Positions 14,001-26,600 of a DNA stretch of 64,000 nucleotides are shown here, one piece after another (position 1 is the stretch's first letter; the number at the start of each line of letters is the position of its first letter). Location: the NCBI GenBank assembly GCA_037043015.1, contig CM073323.1, forward strand, positions 26,750,758 through 26,814,757. The letters run 5' to 3'. Source of the DNA: Bryum argenteum (Eukaryota > Streptophyta > Bryopsida > Bryales > Bryaceae). The position numbers and the translations under genes are program-made. The notes beneath the pieces were generated by a model. The model saw only the letters and a list, made by a program, of their open reading frames with translations, searched no databases and was not told the origin of the DNA.

Positions 14001-14276
14001 TTCTATTAATCACAACATGCTTGTTAGCCTCCATCAGTGGATCCACAACTGTTGAGCAATCAACATTATGGAGTCTGTGTTCAGCAGGCAACTTCTAAAA
14101 CTCAAACATCAACCTCCTGAATTGTTTAATACTGTAGTCTCGCAATGAACCCAACCTACCTTTTGCCTGAACCAAGTTGACTTCGATGCACCATAGCGTG
14201 GAGCTAGAATACATCGAACTGATGTACCCTTGAAAAACTTCTTCGTCTCTTCGTCATGAGTGTTCATTACACCCGC
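11062..14276 (-). pseudogene. Phospholipase D beta/gamma-type pseudogene, copy A
   Basis: It has the last nine of the twelve exons of the intact gene at 35913-40696. Its first remaining exon (14276-14160) begins with [10 protein letters not shown] behind a CAG acceptor; beyond about 14308 in the following intron, homology to the intact gene stops, so the proline-rich leader, C2 domain and first catalytic half are absent. Two further lesions: one C missing near 13877, just after the first HKD exon's FVGG motif, giving an immediate TGA; and CAA to TAA at 13195-13197 in the exon equivalent to exon 7. Later exons, including the second HKD motif (HAKGMIVD) and the C-terminal DDLTT, remain open. 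Both lesions are shared with copy B. Not expected to make active enzyme. Confidence 0.92.
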
Positions 14277-14340
14277 CTGAAAGAAGCACAATTCCAAACC
14301 GCTGTACATCCATCATCAGTAATTCATTTATTTATTTGAA

Positions 14341-14680
14341 TTTTCAAATTGTCCCTTTTTTATGCGTGTGAAATTTTGGTACTGTACATAGTCCACCAAC
14401 TTCCAGGAGTATACTCAGTAGTCCCCTTTATTTTATACTACTGAACATTATGTAGGAAAGTTACAAAATCACAAGTTTGGGTGTTCAAATTTTCAAATTG
14501 TCCCTTTCTATGCGTTTGAAATCTCAAATTTGGGTGTTCAAATTTTCAAATTGTCCCTTTTGATGCGTGTGAAATTGTTGTACTGTACATGTTCCACCAA
14601 CTTCCATGAGTATACTCAGTAGTCCCCTTTATTTTATATTACTGCTATGTAGGAAAATTACAAAATTGGGTGTTCAACGT
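14341..14680. repeat. Imperfect direct repeats in AT-rich block (unit A)
   Basis: TTTTCAAATTGTCCC recurs at 14341, 14490 and 14543. The longer stretch containing CCACCAACTTCCA and AGTCCCCTTTATTTTAT occurs twice about 202 bp apart. The block lies right beside the PLD truncation point and is repeated in unit B. Confidence 0.75.
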
Positions 14681-14899
14681 GGTTAACTTGTGTTCCTTGC
14701 GTGATACTTTTGTATATATCTAAGAAACTTTATTAAATGTTTTTGAGTTTCTCATTTGAAATCAAACCTTCGATTGGGAACTCCACATTCTAACCTCAAC
14801 CTTTTTGGATTATCATGTCGAACTTTATGCTAAAGATAATGTAGGTGAATGGTTAAGATTTGGTCCAAGGAAATAAAAGCGCAAATGAGGAAAATAAAT

Positions 14900-15190
14900 A
14901 ATGTCATAGTGGGATTGTATTGATTAAATATATATGTTTTGATGTTTGAGGGGAAAGTTTGAAATTTTGAAAGTTACGGGAAAGAATGATAAGGTGAATG
15001 AAGTAAAATCCAATGCCAACTCATAATGTCATAGTGAGATTGTATTGATTAAATACTTATGCTTTGATATTTGTGGGACAAAGTTTGAAGTTTTGAAAGT
15101 TAAGGGGAAATAATGATAAGGTGAATGAAGTAGAATCCAATGCCAACTCATAATGTCATAGTGGGATTGTATTGATTAAATATTTAATAT
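14900..15190. repeat. 125-127-bp tandem repeat (unit A)
   Basis: AATGTCATAGTG(G/A)GATTGT recurs at 14900, 15025 and 15152 and the sequence between aligns as two full units plus a partial third. AT-rich and non-coding. The same array is present in unit B (about 27475-27765). Confidence 0.85.
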
Positions 15191-15492
15191 GCTTAGATAA
15201 TATTATTTTTGCTTTCATAAAAACCCTAAACCCCAAATTAGATCTACATGGTCCAATTTCCTAAAATAGGTAGTATTTGTTTTATACTTGATTTAAAAGA
15301 GAAATAATTTGAAAATCAATATAAAATGTACTTTCTATTATCACGAATTAGAAATTGATATTATTGGCATAAATAACATAGTATATGATAAAATGGAGTG
15401 AGCGCACAAGAAACCTATGAGGAAGCTTATTAGTTTCCTAAAATAATAAGTTTACTCAAACTAAGAAAACCTAGTCCTATTTGATTTTAAAG

Positions 15493-16701
15493 GCTTATTG
15501 TGAACAACCCCTTATTGTGATCAACCCCTTATTGTGATCAACCCCCCTATTGAGAACAACCCCTTCACCCCTTGTTCTAATCAACCCTCCTATAGAGAAC
15601 TACCCCCTTATTGTGACCAACCCCTTATTGTGATCAACCCCTTTTTGTAATCAACCCCCTATTGAGAACAACCCCTTATTGTAATCAACCCCTTATTGTG
15701 ACCAACCCCTTATTGTGAACAACCCCCTTATTGTGATCAAGCCCCTCATTGTGATCAACCCCTTATTGTGAACAACCCCTTTATTGTGATCAACCTTCCT
15801 ATTGAGAACAACCCCCTTATTGTAATATAACCCCTATTGAGAACAACCCCCTTATCGTGATTAACCCCTTATTGTGATCAACCCCTTATTGTGAACAACC
15901 CCTTATTGTGAATAACCCCCTTATTATGATCAATTCCCCTTATTGTGAAGAACCCCTTAATCCCTTATTGTGAACAACCCCTTTATTGTCATCAACCCTC
16001 TTATTGTGAACAACCTCTTTATTGTGATCATCCCCCTTATTGTGATCATCCCCCCTATTGTGATCAACCCCCTTACTGTGAACAACCCCTTATTATTGTG
16101 ACCAACCCCCTTATTGTGATCAACCCCTTATTGTGAACAACCCCCTTGTGTGAACAACCCCTTATTGTGAACAACCCCCTTATTGTAATCACCCCTTTAT
16201 TGTGATCAACCTTCCTATTAAGAAGAACCCCCTTATTGTAATCAACCCCCCAATTGAGAACAACCCCCTTATCGTGATCAACCCCCTTATTGTGATCAAC
16301 CTCTTATTGTGAACAATCCCTTATTGTAAATAACCTTCTGATTGTGATCAACCCCCTTATTGTCATCAATCCCTTTTGTTGTGAACAACCCCTTAATCCC
16401 TTATTGTGAACAACCCCTTAATTGTGATCGACCCCCTATTGAGAACAACCCCCTTGTTGTGACCAACCCCCTTATTGTGATCAACCCCCTCATTGTGAAC
16501 CACCCCTTTATTGTGATCAACCCCCTTTGTTGTGAACAACCCCCTTAATCCCTTATTGTGAACAACCCCCTTATTGTAATCAACCCCTTTATTGTGAACA
16601 ACCCCTTTATTGTGATCAACCCCCTATTGTGAACAACCCCCTTATTCTGAACAACCTCTTATTGTGATCAACCCCCCTATTGTGAACCACCCCCTCATTG
16701 T
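15493..16701. repeat. Minisatellite of 17/18-bp units (unit A)
   Basis: About 1.2 kb made of some 70 units of the form CCCC(C)TTATTGTGATCAA or ...TTGTGAACAA. Two core variants, GATCAA and GAACAA, are interspersed throughout, and both contain a short dyad (TTGT..ACAA or TTGATCAA-like). All purine/pyrimidine skew is on one strand in the C-runs. Short open frames across it on either strand are low-complexity by-products. Near-identical counterpart at 27911-28965. Confidence 0.95.
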
Positions 16702-18143
16702 CACGCCTCGAGTGGCACACCTAGATAATACTATGTGTGTGAACTCTGATCAATCTAAATTGCTCAACTTAACCCTAATTTATAAAATATATCAATGTAA
16801 AGGAAATATGTCATGTTTGTAATAATCACAAAATTATATATAATATAGGTATCATTCATATGATACAAACTTTTTTGTACTTTTAACGTGTGTTAGTACA
16901 ATATTTTGAGTATGGGTAACTATTAATAAGTACCATTTGAATCAATATTTTTGTTTGTAAGTATATATAATTCAGGACAAATATTTGTGGTTGAAAATTG
17001 AAAGCACAAGAAGATTTTTGCACCCCGCAATCTTGTCTCAAATCGTGAAATTATGAAAAGTGATTTGAAAGAGGTTTAAGTGTTAGTACCCATTCATCAA
17101 ATATACGCATTAAAAAGTACAGTCATGGACGATGTGAATGAAATGACATTAATTCAAGACAGTGCCATTTTGACATACCTAGACTACCAAATTGATTAGA
17201 TTATTTGCTAAAGTAGAATGAATTGGTGTGGCATTGTAAGAAACAAGATTCCTCTTACACCAACAAATAAGATACCGATGAAGAAGGGGCGGCGGTTTGA
17301 ATGCTATGCCCTGACAGCGACGGCGGCACCAGTGAGCGGGAGGGCGGAGCTGCCTAGGCGCGGGAAAAAGATGGAAATTCAAATTTGGATTGCTGTGAAC
17401 GTGAGTTTATACTTGAATTGTGTTGAATTCTTCTCATTGTTCATGTCGTGGTAGGAACAGATCATGGATTCGCAGCCAAGGCCACCCTTGCTTGATCGAA
17501 TTGGTGTGTTGTGTGAGCTGTAACGGTAGAATGGAGTGTGGAAGAGGATCATCTCCTGGAGCTTCAGCACAAGCGCCACACACACACAAGGTAGTCTCTA
17601 CTTATGCGACTTCCTGTTCGAATTGATTGCCAAACCATATCAGAGCTGCTTCGATTGTTAGGATCTGTCAAACTCCACTAGCTGATCATATTGAGACCTG
17701 TGGTCTGTGATTGCAGCCTCGTCAACTTTGGGCTCATTCAGCGATGGTCCGTCGCCAGCCAGGTATCAGCGGGCTTGCGCCACGAGCGCCAGGCTTGAGC
17801 CCAGGCAACACTGTATCAGCTTCGTTGACCGGCGGTAGTGGCAGTAATGATCTCAAGCGAAGCCGGCAGTGGGGATCGTTGTGGGTGTGGCTGTGTTGCT
17901 CGCCACATTGTTCAAGCGGCTGTGTTGCTCTCCCATGCAGGTGGCGAGGATCAGAGAGGTTGAACTTCCCTGACTCGCTCTACGACACGACGACATTGAG
18001 TTGGAAGCTGAAGCGCATCATCAAGGGTTCTGAGCAGTGACTATTTGTGACTCTGTTCAACGAGCTGCGGATAGCGATACCCTAAGTAGCAATGGCGATT
18101 GAAATCGAGCTTCGGGATCTCCCCGCGTTAGTCACTCACTTCT
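16702..18143. other. Flank of the membrane-protein pseudogene, unit A
   Basis: AT-rich to about 17200, then near 45% GC. Open fragments at 17218-17454 and 17711-18040 (+) may be remnants of 5' exons, but the frame opening at ATG 17465 meets in-frame stops within about 25 codons, and I cannot join them convincingly to the gene downstream. Repeated in unit B. Confidence 0.4.
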
Positions 18144-19346
18144 TTGATGGCTGAGATGCAGGAAATCGTCCCTCTCACGACGGCTGAGGAGCAGGAACTC
18201 CTTCCGCTCCCCAGCTGCGGCACTACCCGGCACTGCGCAGGTTGCACATGCTCTGGCGTCGCCACAACCAGTTCTTTCACTGTCGGCACCAGTTTGCCCA
18301 CTAGCGCGGGCCCCGAGCACAGCGATAGCAATAATGATGCCGGAATCGGAAATGGGCACGTGGTGGATCTGAGCAAGGTATAGAGCGACGATGACGAGGG
18401 GCTGTGCGTAGCGGAAATGGAGGCCACAAACTTGCATGAGCTCAACAGCGGCAAGTACGAGAAACTAAGGATTGCGTTTCAAGACTGACAGAAGAAAGTT
18501 GAGCACTACATAAACAACGCACTACCTTTCTTCGAGGCGAAGCAGAATAGCATCCGCAACGAGATCTACCAAGTCATTGGGTTTTACATCGTGTTCCAGG
18601 GCGTGCTTTTCACGGCGGTGGCACAATCGTCCATGTTGCGGTGCCATAACTGGTGGACAGCATTTCTCTTATCATTGTGGACATCGTTGGTTACCACTGT
18701 TGTGGTGATACAGAAGCTCACTCTCTTGTGGAAATTAGAAATCACCATTGCTCATTCAAGACAGACCTGTAAGGTACCACAGCCTCGTCAATTGCACCCT
18801 TTCCCTTAAAACCTCTAGTGCCAACCCTGTAGAAATCTCTCATTATTTCGTTTGATTGCAAATTTGCTTAGAGCTTCATGCTCACGGTGAGGAGAGAATT
18901 AGACTTTTGTCGGTAAGAAGGTCTGAGTATCGCCTAACCCAATGCATGTTCGTATACTCTAGCTGAATATCTGGAAATGTAGTCGCGCTCGAAACAGTAG
19001 AGTCGAAGTCTGACGTAAACCGGAGCATCCTTACGGCATTAGGCACATAAGAAGAACGAGGTGCTCTAATTGCTTACTAGATACTGATAGCGAGTTTTGT
19101 ACTTCTCTTCCCTTGTATACACAGGTGTTAAAACAGAGTATCAATGACGTGAAGCTGCATGTTGGGCCTCAGCATTTCAACTTCCGTATAAACGCCAGGG
19201 ACAGAGCGGTTGGAGATATGACTAGGCCGTCCTTAACAGCGAGATTGTATACGATCGGAGTGGTGATAGTGCTGCTCTGTTTCTCTTCAATCTTCTTGGT
19301 CTCTTGCTGGCTTCTTCTCTGCAAACCAGGCGATGCTTCACCATAG
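18144..19346 (+). pseudogene. Decayed plant multi-pass membrane-protein gene, copy A
   Basis: Two exons: 18144-18773 (ending CTGTAAG|GTACC) and 19125-19346 (after ACACAG), phase 0. The conceptual product has an acidic, Ser/Thr-rich N-terminus, then a FFEAKQNSIRNEIYQ block, a hydrophobic segment (codons about 141-161), CHNWW, a second hydrophobic segment (about 171-191), and a third near the C-terminus (SCWLLLC). The FFEAKQN..NWW arrangement resembles an uncharacterised land-plant membrane-protein family that I recall but cannot name. Two in-frame stops interrupt exon 1: TAG at 18381-18383 and TGA at 18486-18488. Coding-like sequence continues in the same frame after each, so I call it a pseudogene. 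The same stops occur in copy B. A first exon upstream may be missing from this model. Confidence 0.65.
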
Positions 19347-22300
19347 CTACTTGATCACTCCACTTCTTTCAATCCCTTCAACACCAATACGTAGTACCAG
19401 CGTCTGTCGTCATTTGGAAATCAGCATGTAGTCGGGTTAAGGATTAGGGCTCCACGGAGAGGCGAGGACGCTGACTTTTTCAAGGTCCCTGTACGTGAAA
19501 TCCTTGCCTTGCATGCATGCATGCAGAGATACTCATCTGTATCCGTTGACGTTGAGTCGGTACCGATTCCTTTGCTTGCTCTGAGCACTATCAGTTGTAT
19601 CAATCTGAAACTGAAGCAAGATAAAACCGTTCCTGAACCATGAGTTATGCTCAACTTGGAACCCATAGAAGTAGAATTAGCTGTAACTTCGCTAGTCATG
19701 ATTTTGTTGAGGCCGCAATCGACGTGGGCGGCATCTGTGTGTGATCATGTGGAGCTGAAAGTCATGACGTGGGCGGCATCTGTGTGTGATCATGTGGAGC
19801 TGAAAGTCATGACTTGGGCGGCGGGTGACGATTCATGGGACAGAGAAGATGAGGAGATGAGGGCTGCACGTGGAAATTCTCGGTCACTGGCACCATCCCT
19901 GGCCTGCTTGCTTGAGTGGCCACTTCTTTTGCAATGACCCATCCCCAAGTTCCATCCCATCGGTGGATCCCACTGGTAAGCTCGCATCCATCGATCTGCC
20001 ATGATCGTAATTGTTACATGACACTACATAAATGGTGTTCAACCTCAATTTTCTCTAGATCGGTGGTTTAGCATGGGAACTGGTGTAGTTTCAAGAGAGT
20101 TGAATTCAGTAGATCTGGATTGAAAAGTCTGCACACAGGTTTAGATGAACCCGACGTTCTTGGAATGAATTCATTGGTATAGAGGTGTGAGTAACGCTCT
20201 ACGGAAAGCTCGTGCCTACCTTCCTCGCATTCTTCTAGCATTTCCGAATACGAACGCGTATTGTCACCTTGCATTCACCACCGTAGGATGTATAGTAATA
20301 AGTTGAACCTCATGCAGACTGAGTTTGTGCAACGTAGAAGCCGAGTTTCGAGTAACCATAATTGTGAGCTTGATTCTTGTGCATGGGGTCGTCTCTACAG
20401 GTGTGGTTACAATGATCATGCAAAGCACTGGGGTTTCTTGCAAGCGGTTGCATGCTCACATGCTTAGACCGCATCCCTTGACCGATCACGTCGCTCTTGA
20501 AACAATATTTCCAAAAACGTACTAGGATTCATGCAAGAAACGGACCTTGCGTCCTGGGTAGTGTGCAAGGATTAATATGCTAGAACAAGAGTCGGGCAAT
20601 ATCTCAATAGAAAATGACAGAAAGTCGTTTACCGATACGTGATGCGCTTCCAAAAGGAGCAGAGAGATTGGTAGGACTGGGGCAGAGCTGGGAGGTCCTC
20701 TTTCTAGTATCCGCGGTCGAGCATACAGGCTGTCATTCGATTACACAAGAATGCTTGATTCATGCGCAATCGATTCCATAGCCTTGAGATTCCAGCATTG
20801 CTGTGTTGCAGGTAAGTAAGACCCCTCATGCTGGCTTCTAAGGTGTTTGTAGTGCGTGTGCGAAGTGATCAATGAAACTCCCAGGCACATATGGGCTTGG
20901 AGTACCAAGTGATTGTTGCAATTAATGCGTGGGCCAAGGAGGGCGCGCGTTCATCCCAAGGAGACATGTAAGTTGATGATCGGTCTACCTCAGTCTCTTG
21001 ATGAGCAGTCAATCATAGTTAGCCATTTAGTTAGCTAGTAGGTTGCTGGTCGGAACTCGAATTCGGATAAGTGGATTCCAAACGTGGGGTGGGTTTCACG
21101 AGTCCGCTAGCGATCGTAATTTGGGTTGCATGGGCTGCATGCAGGCCAAAAATTGAGATAAAAGTTACTTGTCTGCAGTCTCATCCCCTGGTTTTCTGGG
21201 AGAGAATTCGAGCACCGTGTGCAAACCATAGAGGAGCATGCGAATGAGTTGTAGCTTACTGGATCATTTTCTAGCTTCTGGTTTGAGTTTAGACAGTTTT
21301 TTGAAAACGATTTCGATGCCCATCTGTATAAGCTTACGGCGAGTGCATGCACTGGATGGATATGAGCCGCGAATGCACCGAGAAATTTTCTTTTGAATCC
21401 CCAACTCGCCTGTAGTCACTCCCCTCTTTCATGTTTGCGAGCAAGACGGTCCGCGTGCTGCGGTTGAGCTCTTGAACCATGCCACTACTAACTACGACGT
21501 ACCGAAGTCGTCAATTCCATTTCATCACGGTCATGTGGATGGGCAGTTGATGTAACTATGACGATGTAGAGCTTGATTTAGAGCATTGAAGCCTATGAAG
21601 TGCAAACTTTGGTCATCAGATTAATCCGTGTGCACTCTGCTCAATCCTACAGGTTCCAGGATTTTTCTCTGTGGGAGAAATGGTGACCAGCGGTTTCGGT
21701 ACTAATCTGTTCCAGATGGATGCTCGGCCAAGGACGGAAGAACGTCGATGATCTCATGAAGTCAGATATGGACCAAGATGTTGTTGATCACAGCATTACA
21801 ATCGTCAGCTTAATTCTTGTAGACTGCTCTAAGTTGATCACATGGCTCAGATTTCAGAGGTGAATTGCATGGGCTACATGCCCATGACCGAGGTTGTGCA
21901 TGCAATGGAAACCCAGTACCGTTACAGAAGTGGTGGAGACGCATTGATTGTTCCTGGCCCTATTTGACCTTAGTTACACCACGCGCGATTATTATTTGGG
22001 AAACATGATACGCATGACTAAGTATACCAGCGGGCACCCCTGGACCGGTTGGTAAATTGGATCGTTGAACTTCTACGCGGAAGGAGCCATTTGAAGCGTT
22101 ACAACTGCGGAGTTGCTACTTTATCAATAACACCAAACGTACGTACTGGATTCGTTTCCGTTTCTTTCCGTCCACCATGTAACGACGACGACGACGACGC
22201 ATGTGGTGCTGTTTTGGTGCGTCTAGTCATGTCGTCAGCGGAGCTTTCATTGTTGGTGGAAAGGGGAATGTCAAGTTGCAGGTGGCCGAGGACAACCCTC

Positions 22301-22472
22301 ACATTGCCGTCATTAGCTTACACGTAAGCTACTGTGCAGGCTCGTGGATTCTTCCGTTTTCTAATAAAGTTTTGATGCGGGAAATTGATCGTGTTGAAAT
22401 GGCAACCATTCTTTCGAGAAGCTTGTGACTGAGTAATCATGCATGATTTCCATATTGAAATTAAGAGTTGAC
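19347..22472. other. Right part of unit A, no gene recognised
   Basis: Moderate GC, many short frames on both strands (60-96 codons) and no recognisable domain. It includes a 45-bp direct repeat and an ACG trinucleotide run at about 22180-22199. Left of the start of unit B it continues without any boundary sequence I can identify. Confidence 0.45.
19721..19828. repeat. 45-bp tandem repeat, 2.4 copies (unit A)
   Basis: GACGTGGGCGGCATCTGTGT begins identical 45-bp units at 19721 and 19766, with a partial third from 19811. The period is a multiple of three, so open frames cross it. The same repeat lies at 31986 in unit B. Confidence 0.9.
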
Positions 22473-23639
22473 TTGAATGTTCCGACAGAATTATGAGTCT
22501 AGAACTCTTTCTTGAGAGGTAGAATACTGGACGTCCGCAATTGGTATGAAAAGAAGTCAGAAAACTTCCAGGGAAATATAATGTGAAATCAAATAAACTG
22601 ATCGCATGAACTGTAAGCTTGAATAAATAATTTCAATGTTAGTATTCGTCAATACGGTACATGTCAAAGTCAACTGGGGCACCTCAGAATTTGGGTCACC
22701 TCTAACACAAAGTCATTGAAACTTTAATACGTAAAGCAAGCGTTTGGTTTATTTTGATATGGACCGAAAGACGAAGATGCAAAATCATTGCAAATTTATA
22801 GCAGATTCATTGCATAATGGTTTCATTTTTAGTGCACAATTTGATTGCTGATCAGGTTCGCACCAAATTTGAACAACCTGTACATGGGATTTCGTAATAT
22901 CAAATTGTAGCTTGAAACTGTTTAGAAGACATTCGTACATTGGATGAATTGCACACCAAAAATGGGTCCCGATGGAGGAAAGAAACCCAAAACCGCTGGA
23001 GGAAAGGAACCCACAAACGATACGATACAAATGAGCATGAGATCAAGCCATAGACACAGCCATAGCCTCTCACACTCACTCATACGCCGGACGCGGTAGG
23101 TAAACTACCAACCTACGCCATAGCTTCAAACATATATATATATATCCATCCTTAGTCCTTTCCTCGGACATCCCACCCCTTCATCACTCCCTCCATCTCC
23201 CCATACGCACATCCCATCTTGCTTCCCGTACATTTCACTCCACACGCTTCGTGAATCTTCAAAGATTTCCTAGATTATTCCTCACTCTTCTTCCGGATCC
23301 TCACAACCCACAACGCAAATCTTCCGATCGTCAACTTTCATCTATACTGTCCAGACTTTAATCTATGAAGCATATCCCGAAGGAACGTACCTAACCAACG
23401 TCTTACTTCGAGTTCAGTAGCCAGGACTCCATTGAAGAATTTTTTTCTAGCTGCAAGTTGAGTTACAAAATATCTACTTAATGGAAGCAAAGAGCTTCCT
23501 ATGTACAGGATTATACCACACCTTTGGTTCAGAATGGCTTCACCACCTGCAATGAAATCTGTCTCTCACTTCGAGGACATCTCGCTACAAAACACTAAGT
23601 ATGGATACATTGTTCAAGTACGGTTACAATTAATGTGGA

Positions 23640-26600
23640 TCAGGTTGTTAAGTCGTCAGGAATGTTGGGCTGGTTGGAGCCCATGATCTTCCCTCCGACG
23701 TCGGGAAGGTGATGAAGCCCGGCAAATTGGTGACTGTGCCATCATCCTCCACTTTGAGCGGGTAGCGGATCAGATGACTCCTCATGTCGGTGATTTGTGG
23801 AGCTGCGTACTGCTCCCAGTTCCTGTCTGCGATGAAGTTCAACCTGTGCACGCACTCCACGCTCTCTGGCTCCTCAAACTCTTGCTCCAAGCCTCCCACC
23901 TGCTCCGCCCACAACGACATCCGGTAGCCATATACCTGCACGCCATTTCAAATCTGATGAGCCAAGCTTCACAGAAGTAGAGATCAGGTGAGTAGATCCA
24001 TAAACTCCTCGTCGAGGCGTAAAGCTTCAAAGACTTTTATACTCCTAAAGGTGAGTTTACACTGAAGGTGGGTTGCATTGTATTCAATCCTCCCATTGGT
24101 GAGGTCTGTCTGTTTGAATTTACATTAGAGATAGAAGCTCTGATGTTATCAAAAACAGGTTGTCAGCAGTTACACTGATTATAGTAAGAACCAATTAATT
24201 AGTAAGAACCAATTGATTAAAAGTACTAACACTATCCGCTGAATTTAAAATTGGAACGGCTGATCGTGATCTGTTTTTGTTTGTCTGCTTCAACGGCACC
24301 CGAACAACTGTATACTTGAATTCAGTTACTGGCATTCAAATTGTTTATTTATTACTTTCAAGCTCCAAGCTCGAAGTCATGTCACTTGGGCTCAGATTGG
24401 CTCTCCACCCCAATTCTAAACCCACCATAAGGTAGGAAGGCCTGAAATGTACGACTGGGGTAGACTTTAGCAGATATGAACCCACCTGACCGCGAGGATG
24501 GCCTTGTTTCTGATACCACGTGTGTTGCGGTTGATAGCCGCCCATGGCAATTTCTGTATCTCTGGAGCCATCCATGGATCGTTGATTGATGTTGGCGGAG
24601 CCCACGATCACCAACTCGTCGTCTACGATCATTCCTTTCGCGTGCACATATATCATCATCCGTCTATTGACTTGCGAAAGTCCCTGCATGCTCCCAGGCA
24701 AGCTTTCAATCACCAGGCTGCTTCAAAGTACCACAATGAATCTTTATAACCTCCAAAAACATGAGCATGCGTTTTTCATATTACTTACATGATGAGAGTT
24801 GTTATCCGGGGCTGCACCGGTACAAACTCGCCCGGTTTAACAGTCTCTCTCGTCTCTAGGCAGTAGAAATTCAAGTAATCTGTTGGCTTTGCATGCGACG
24901 GGCCATATTCTCGTAGCGCACCTGCAACTCTGGCGTACATCATCTTCATCGTTTGCGACTGGTCACAAATCAAAAGAAGCAATCAAAATCCCGATCAACA
25001 CCTTCACTGCGAAAATAGTCAAATTCGTAGAATTGAAGCAACTCTTTTCACAACCTATTATACAGCGAAAGAAAGAATATCGTGCGTGAGGGTCCCCATT
25101 CCTGTCGTTATTGTCGAACCCAATTGCATCAATATCTACACTATGAAAATTGCCATAATATCTTACATGAAGAAGTAGAGCATCAATCAGGGTCCATCCA
25201 TAGCCTCTTACATAGCGGAAGAATGGCTTAATCTTTTCAGAAGGTTATTGAGAAAGTCTGATGGCATTGTTGTTTAGATGGTGGGATTTAGTTGATTACC
25301 TGAAAATACAGAATTTCTTGACAGGGGCCACTGCCGGGAACACCCTAGGGCCACATGGGAACGACCACGTACACGGCAAACCTCTTGCCCTCTCTGATTT
25401 TGCTGCAGATCTTCAGCGCCAGTTCCATCGGAATGAGATGATTGGCACCTGTGGAACATCAATGGTTACTCGACGGCATTATTGATGTCGAAATTATCAC
25501 CATGTCAGGATGATTATGGTCGAAAGAGTACCAGCTGTTTTGTAGTCTGGCCAGTTGTACGACGATCCCAGAAAGTATTGATTCTCGATGTATATGAAAT
25601 GTTGAGCAGATCGTATTGCAATAATGTACGCCATCTGAATGCTTATGTCTATGGCAACGCTTTTACCCCACACCAGTTTCTGCATCACAACAACAGGGTC
25701 ACATATAGCTGCTAATCTCTTGAATTTCAATCAGGTGCTTCATGAGCATGAGCATTTCGTACCTCTTTTTAAACCTGGTCGACGGTGGTGGGAAAACCTT
25801 TCACAGATCCTGCATCAATCGACCTGAATACCTGCACAATTAACACCGTTGTCAGCTTTTTACCCACACTAAAAGACGAATTTGTTCCCATTCGTTTACT
25901 CACTCACGATATCCATTCAGTCAATTGTCAATTACGAACGAAAAGTTTCTGAAGATATCGAGATAAGGACACTATTCATGTAATTCAAAGTGGCATGTAA
26001 TGGAGGGAGGGTAAAACCTGCACATGCCAAGTTTCCGGGTCACGCTCATTGCTTACGAAAGGGGCAGGATCGCCAGCATCCGGAGCACGGTTCGAAGGAC
26101 TCCAAATACCGTCATGGCGATCGATATCAATCAGCTCGTCGTCATGCCGTGAAGTGGCTTTTCTCCACCGCTGCTCGAAGTTCGTGAGGACATCGTACGC
26201 AGCGTGACCTTCAATCTTGCAGTGCCAGTCGTGCCACGGTTCCCTGGGTCCTCCACTCTCTGGTTCATACTGCCAACACGATAAAAGGAAATTTGTTATG
26301 ACGGTTCTCTATCTTAAAGCATGATCGCATCTTGACTCTTTACTTGTCACTCACCTCCCAGGATTTGTTACGGAAGTCACCCTTGTGCTCATTCTGAAGT
26401 GAAGCAAAAATGTGATGTGCAGGCGTGTCCCATCGGCCTCCTGTCAAGTCAAGCCACCGACGAAGGCGGACAATCTCCTTTGACCGATAGGTCCGCTGTC
26501 AACGATCACGGTCTTTTGGTGATGCGTGTAGAGCGACCCCACGACCTGACATGGAATCATCACGGGTCACATATTCTATTAATCACAACATGCTTGTTAG

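Larger units (their letters stand above)
9901..22472. repeat. Segmental tandem duplication, unit A
   Basis: 12,572 bp. It starts at TTGAATGTT, the same point at which units B (22473) and C (34739) start; flanking sequence left of 9901 is unrelated to that left of B and C. It contains a truncated PLD pseudogene, AT-rich tandem repeats, the minisatellite and a decayed membrane-protein gene. It is near-identical to unit B from about 11330 to its end. Its left 1.4 kb is clearly more diverged from B and C than those two are from each other. Confidence 0.9.

Noticed and set aside
15493..16701. CRISPR-like array of short repeats
   Set aside because: Units are contiguous 17/18-bp minisatellite repeats without unique spacers, in a plant genome with split genes.
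18128..18454. Minus-strand frames of 101-108 codons
   Set aside because: Antisense to the membrane-protein pseudogene exon, which has coherent hydrophobic segments and splice sites.
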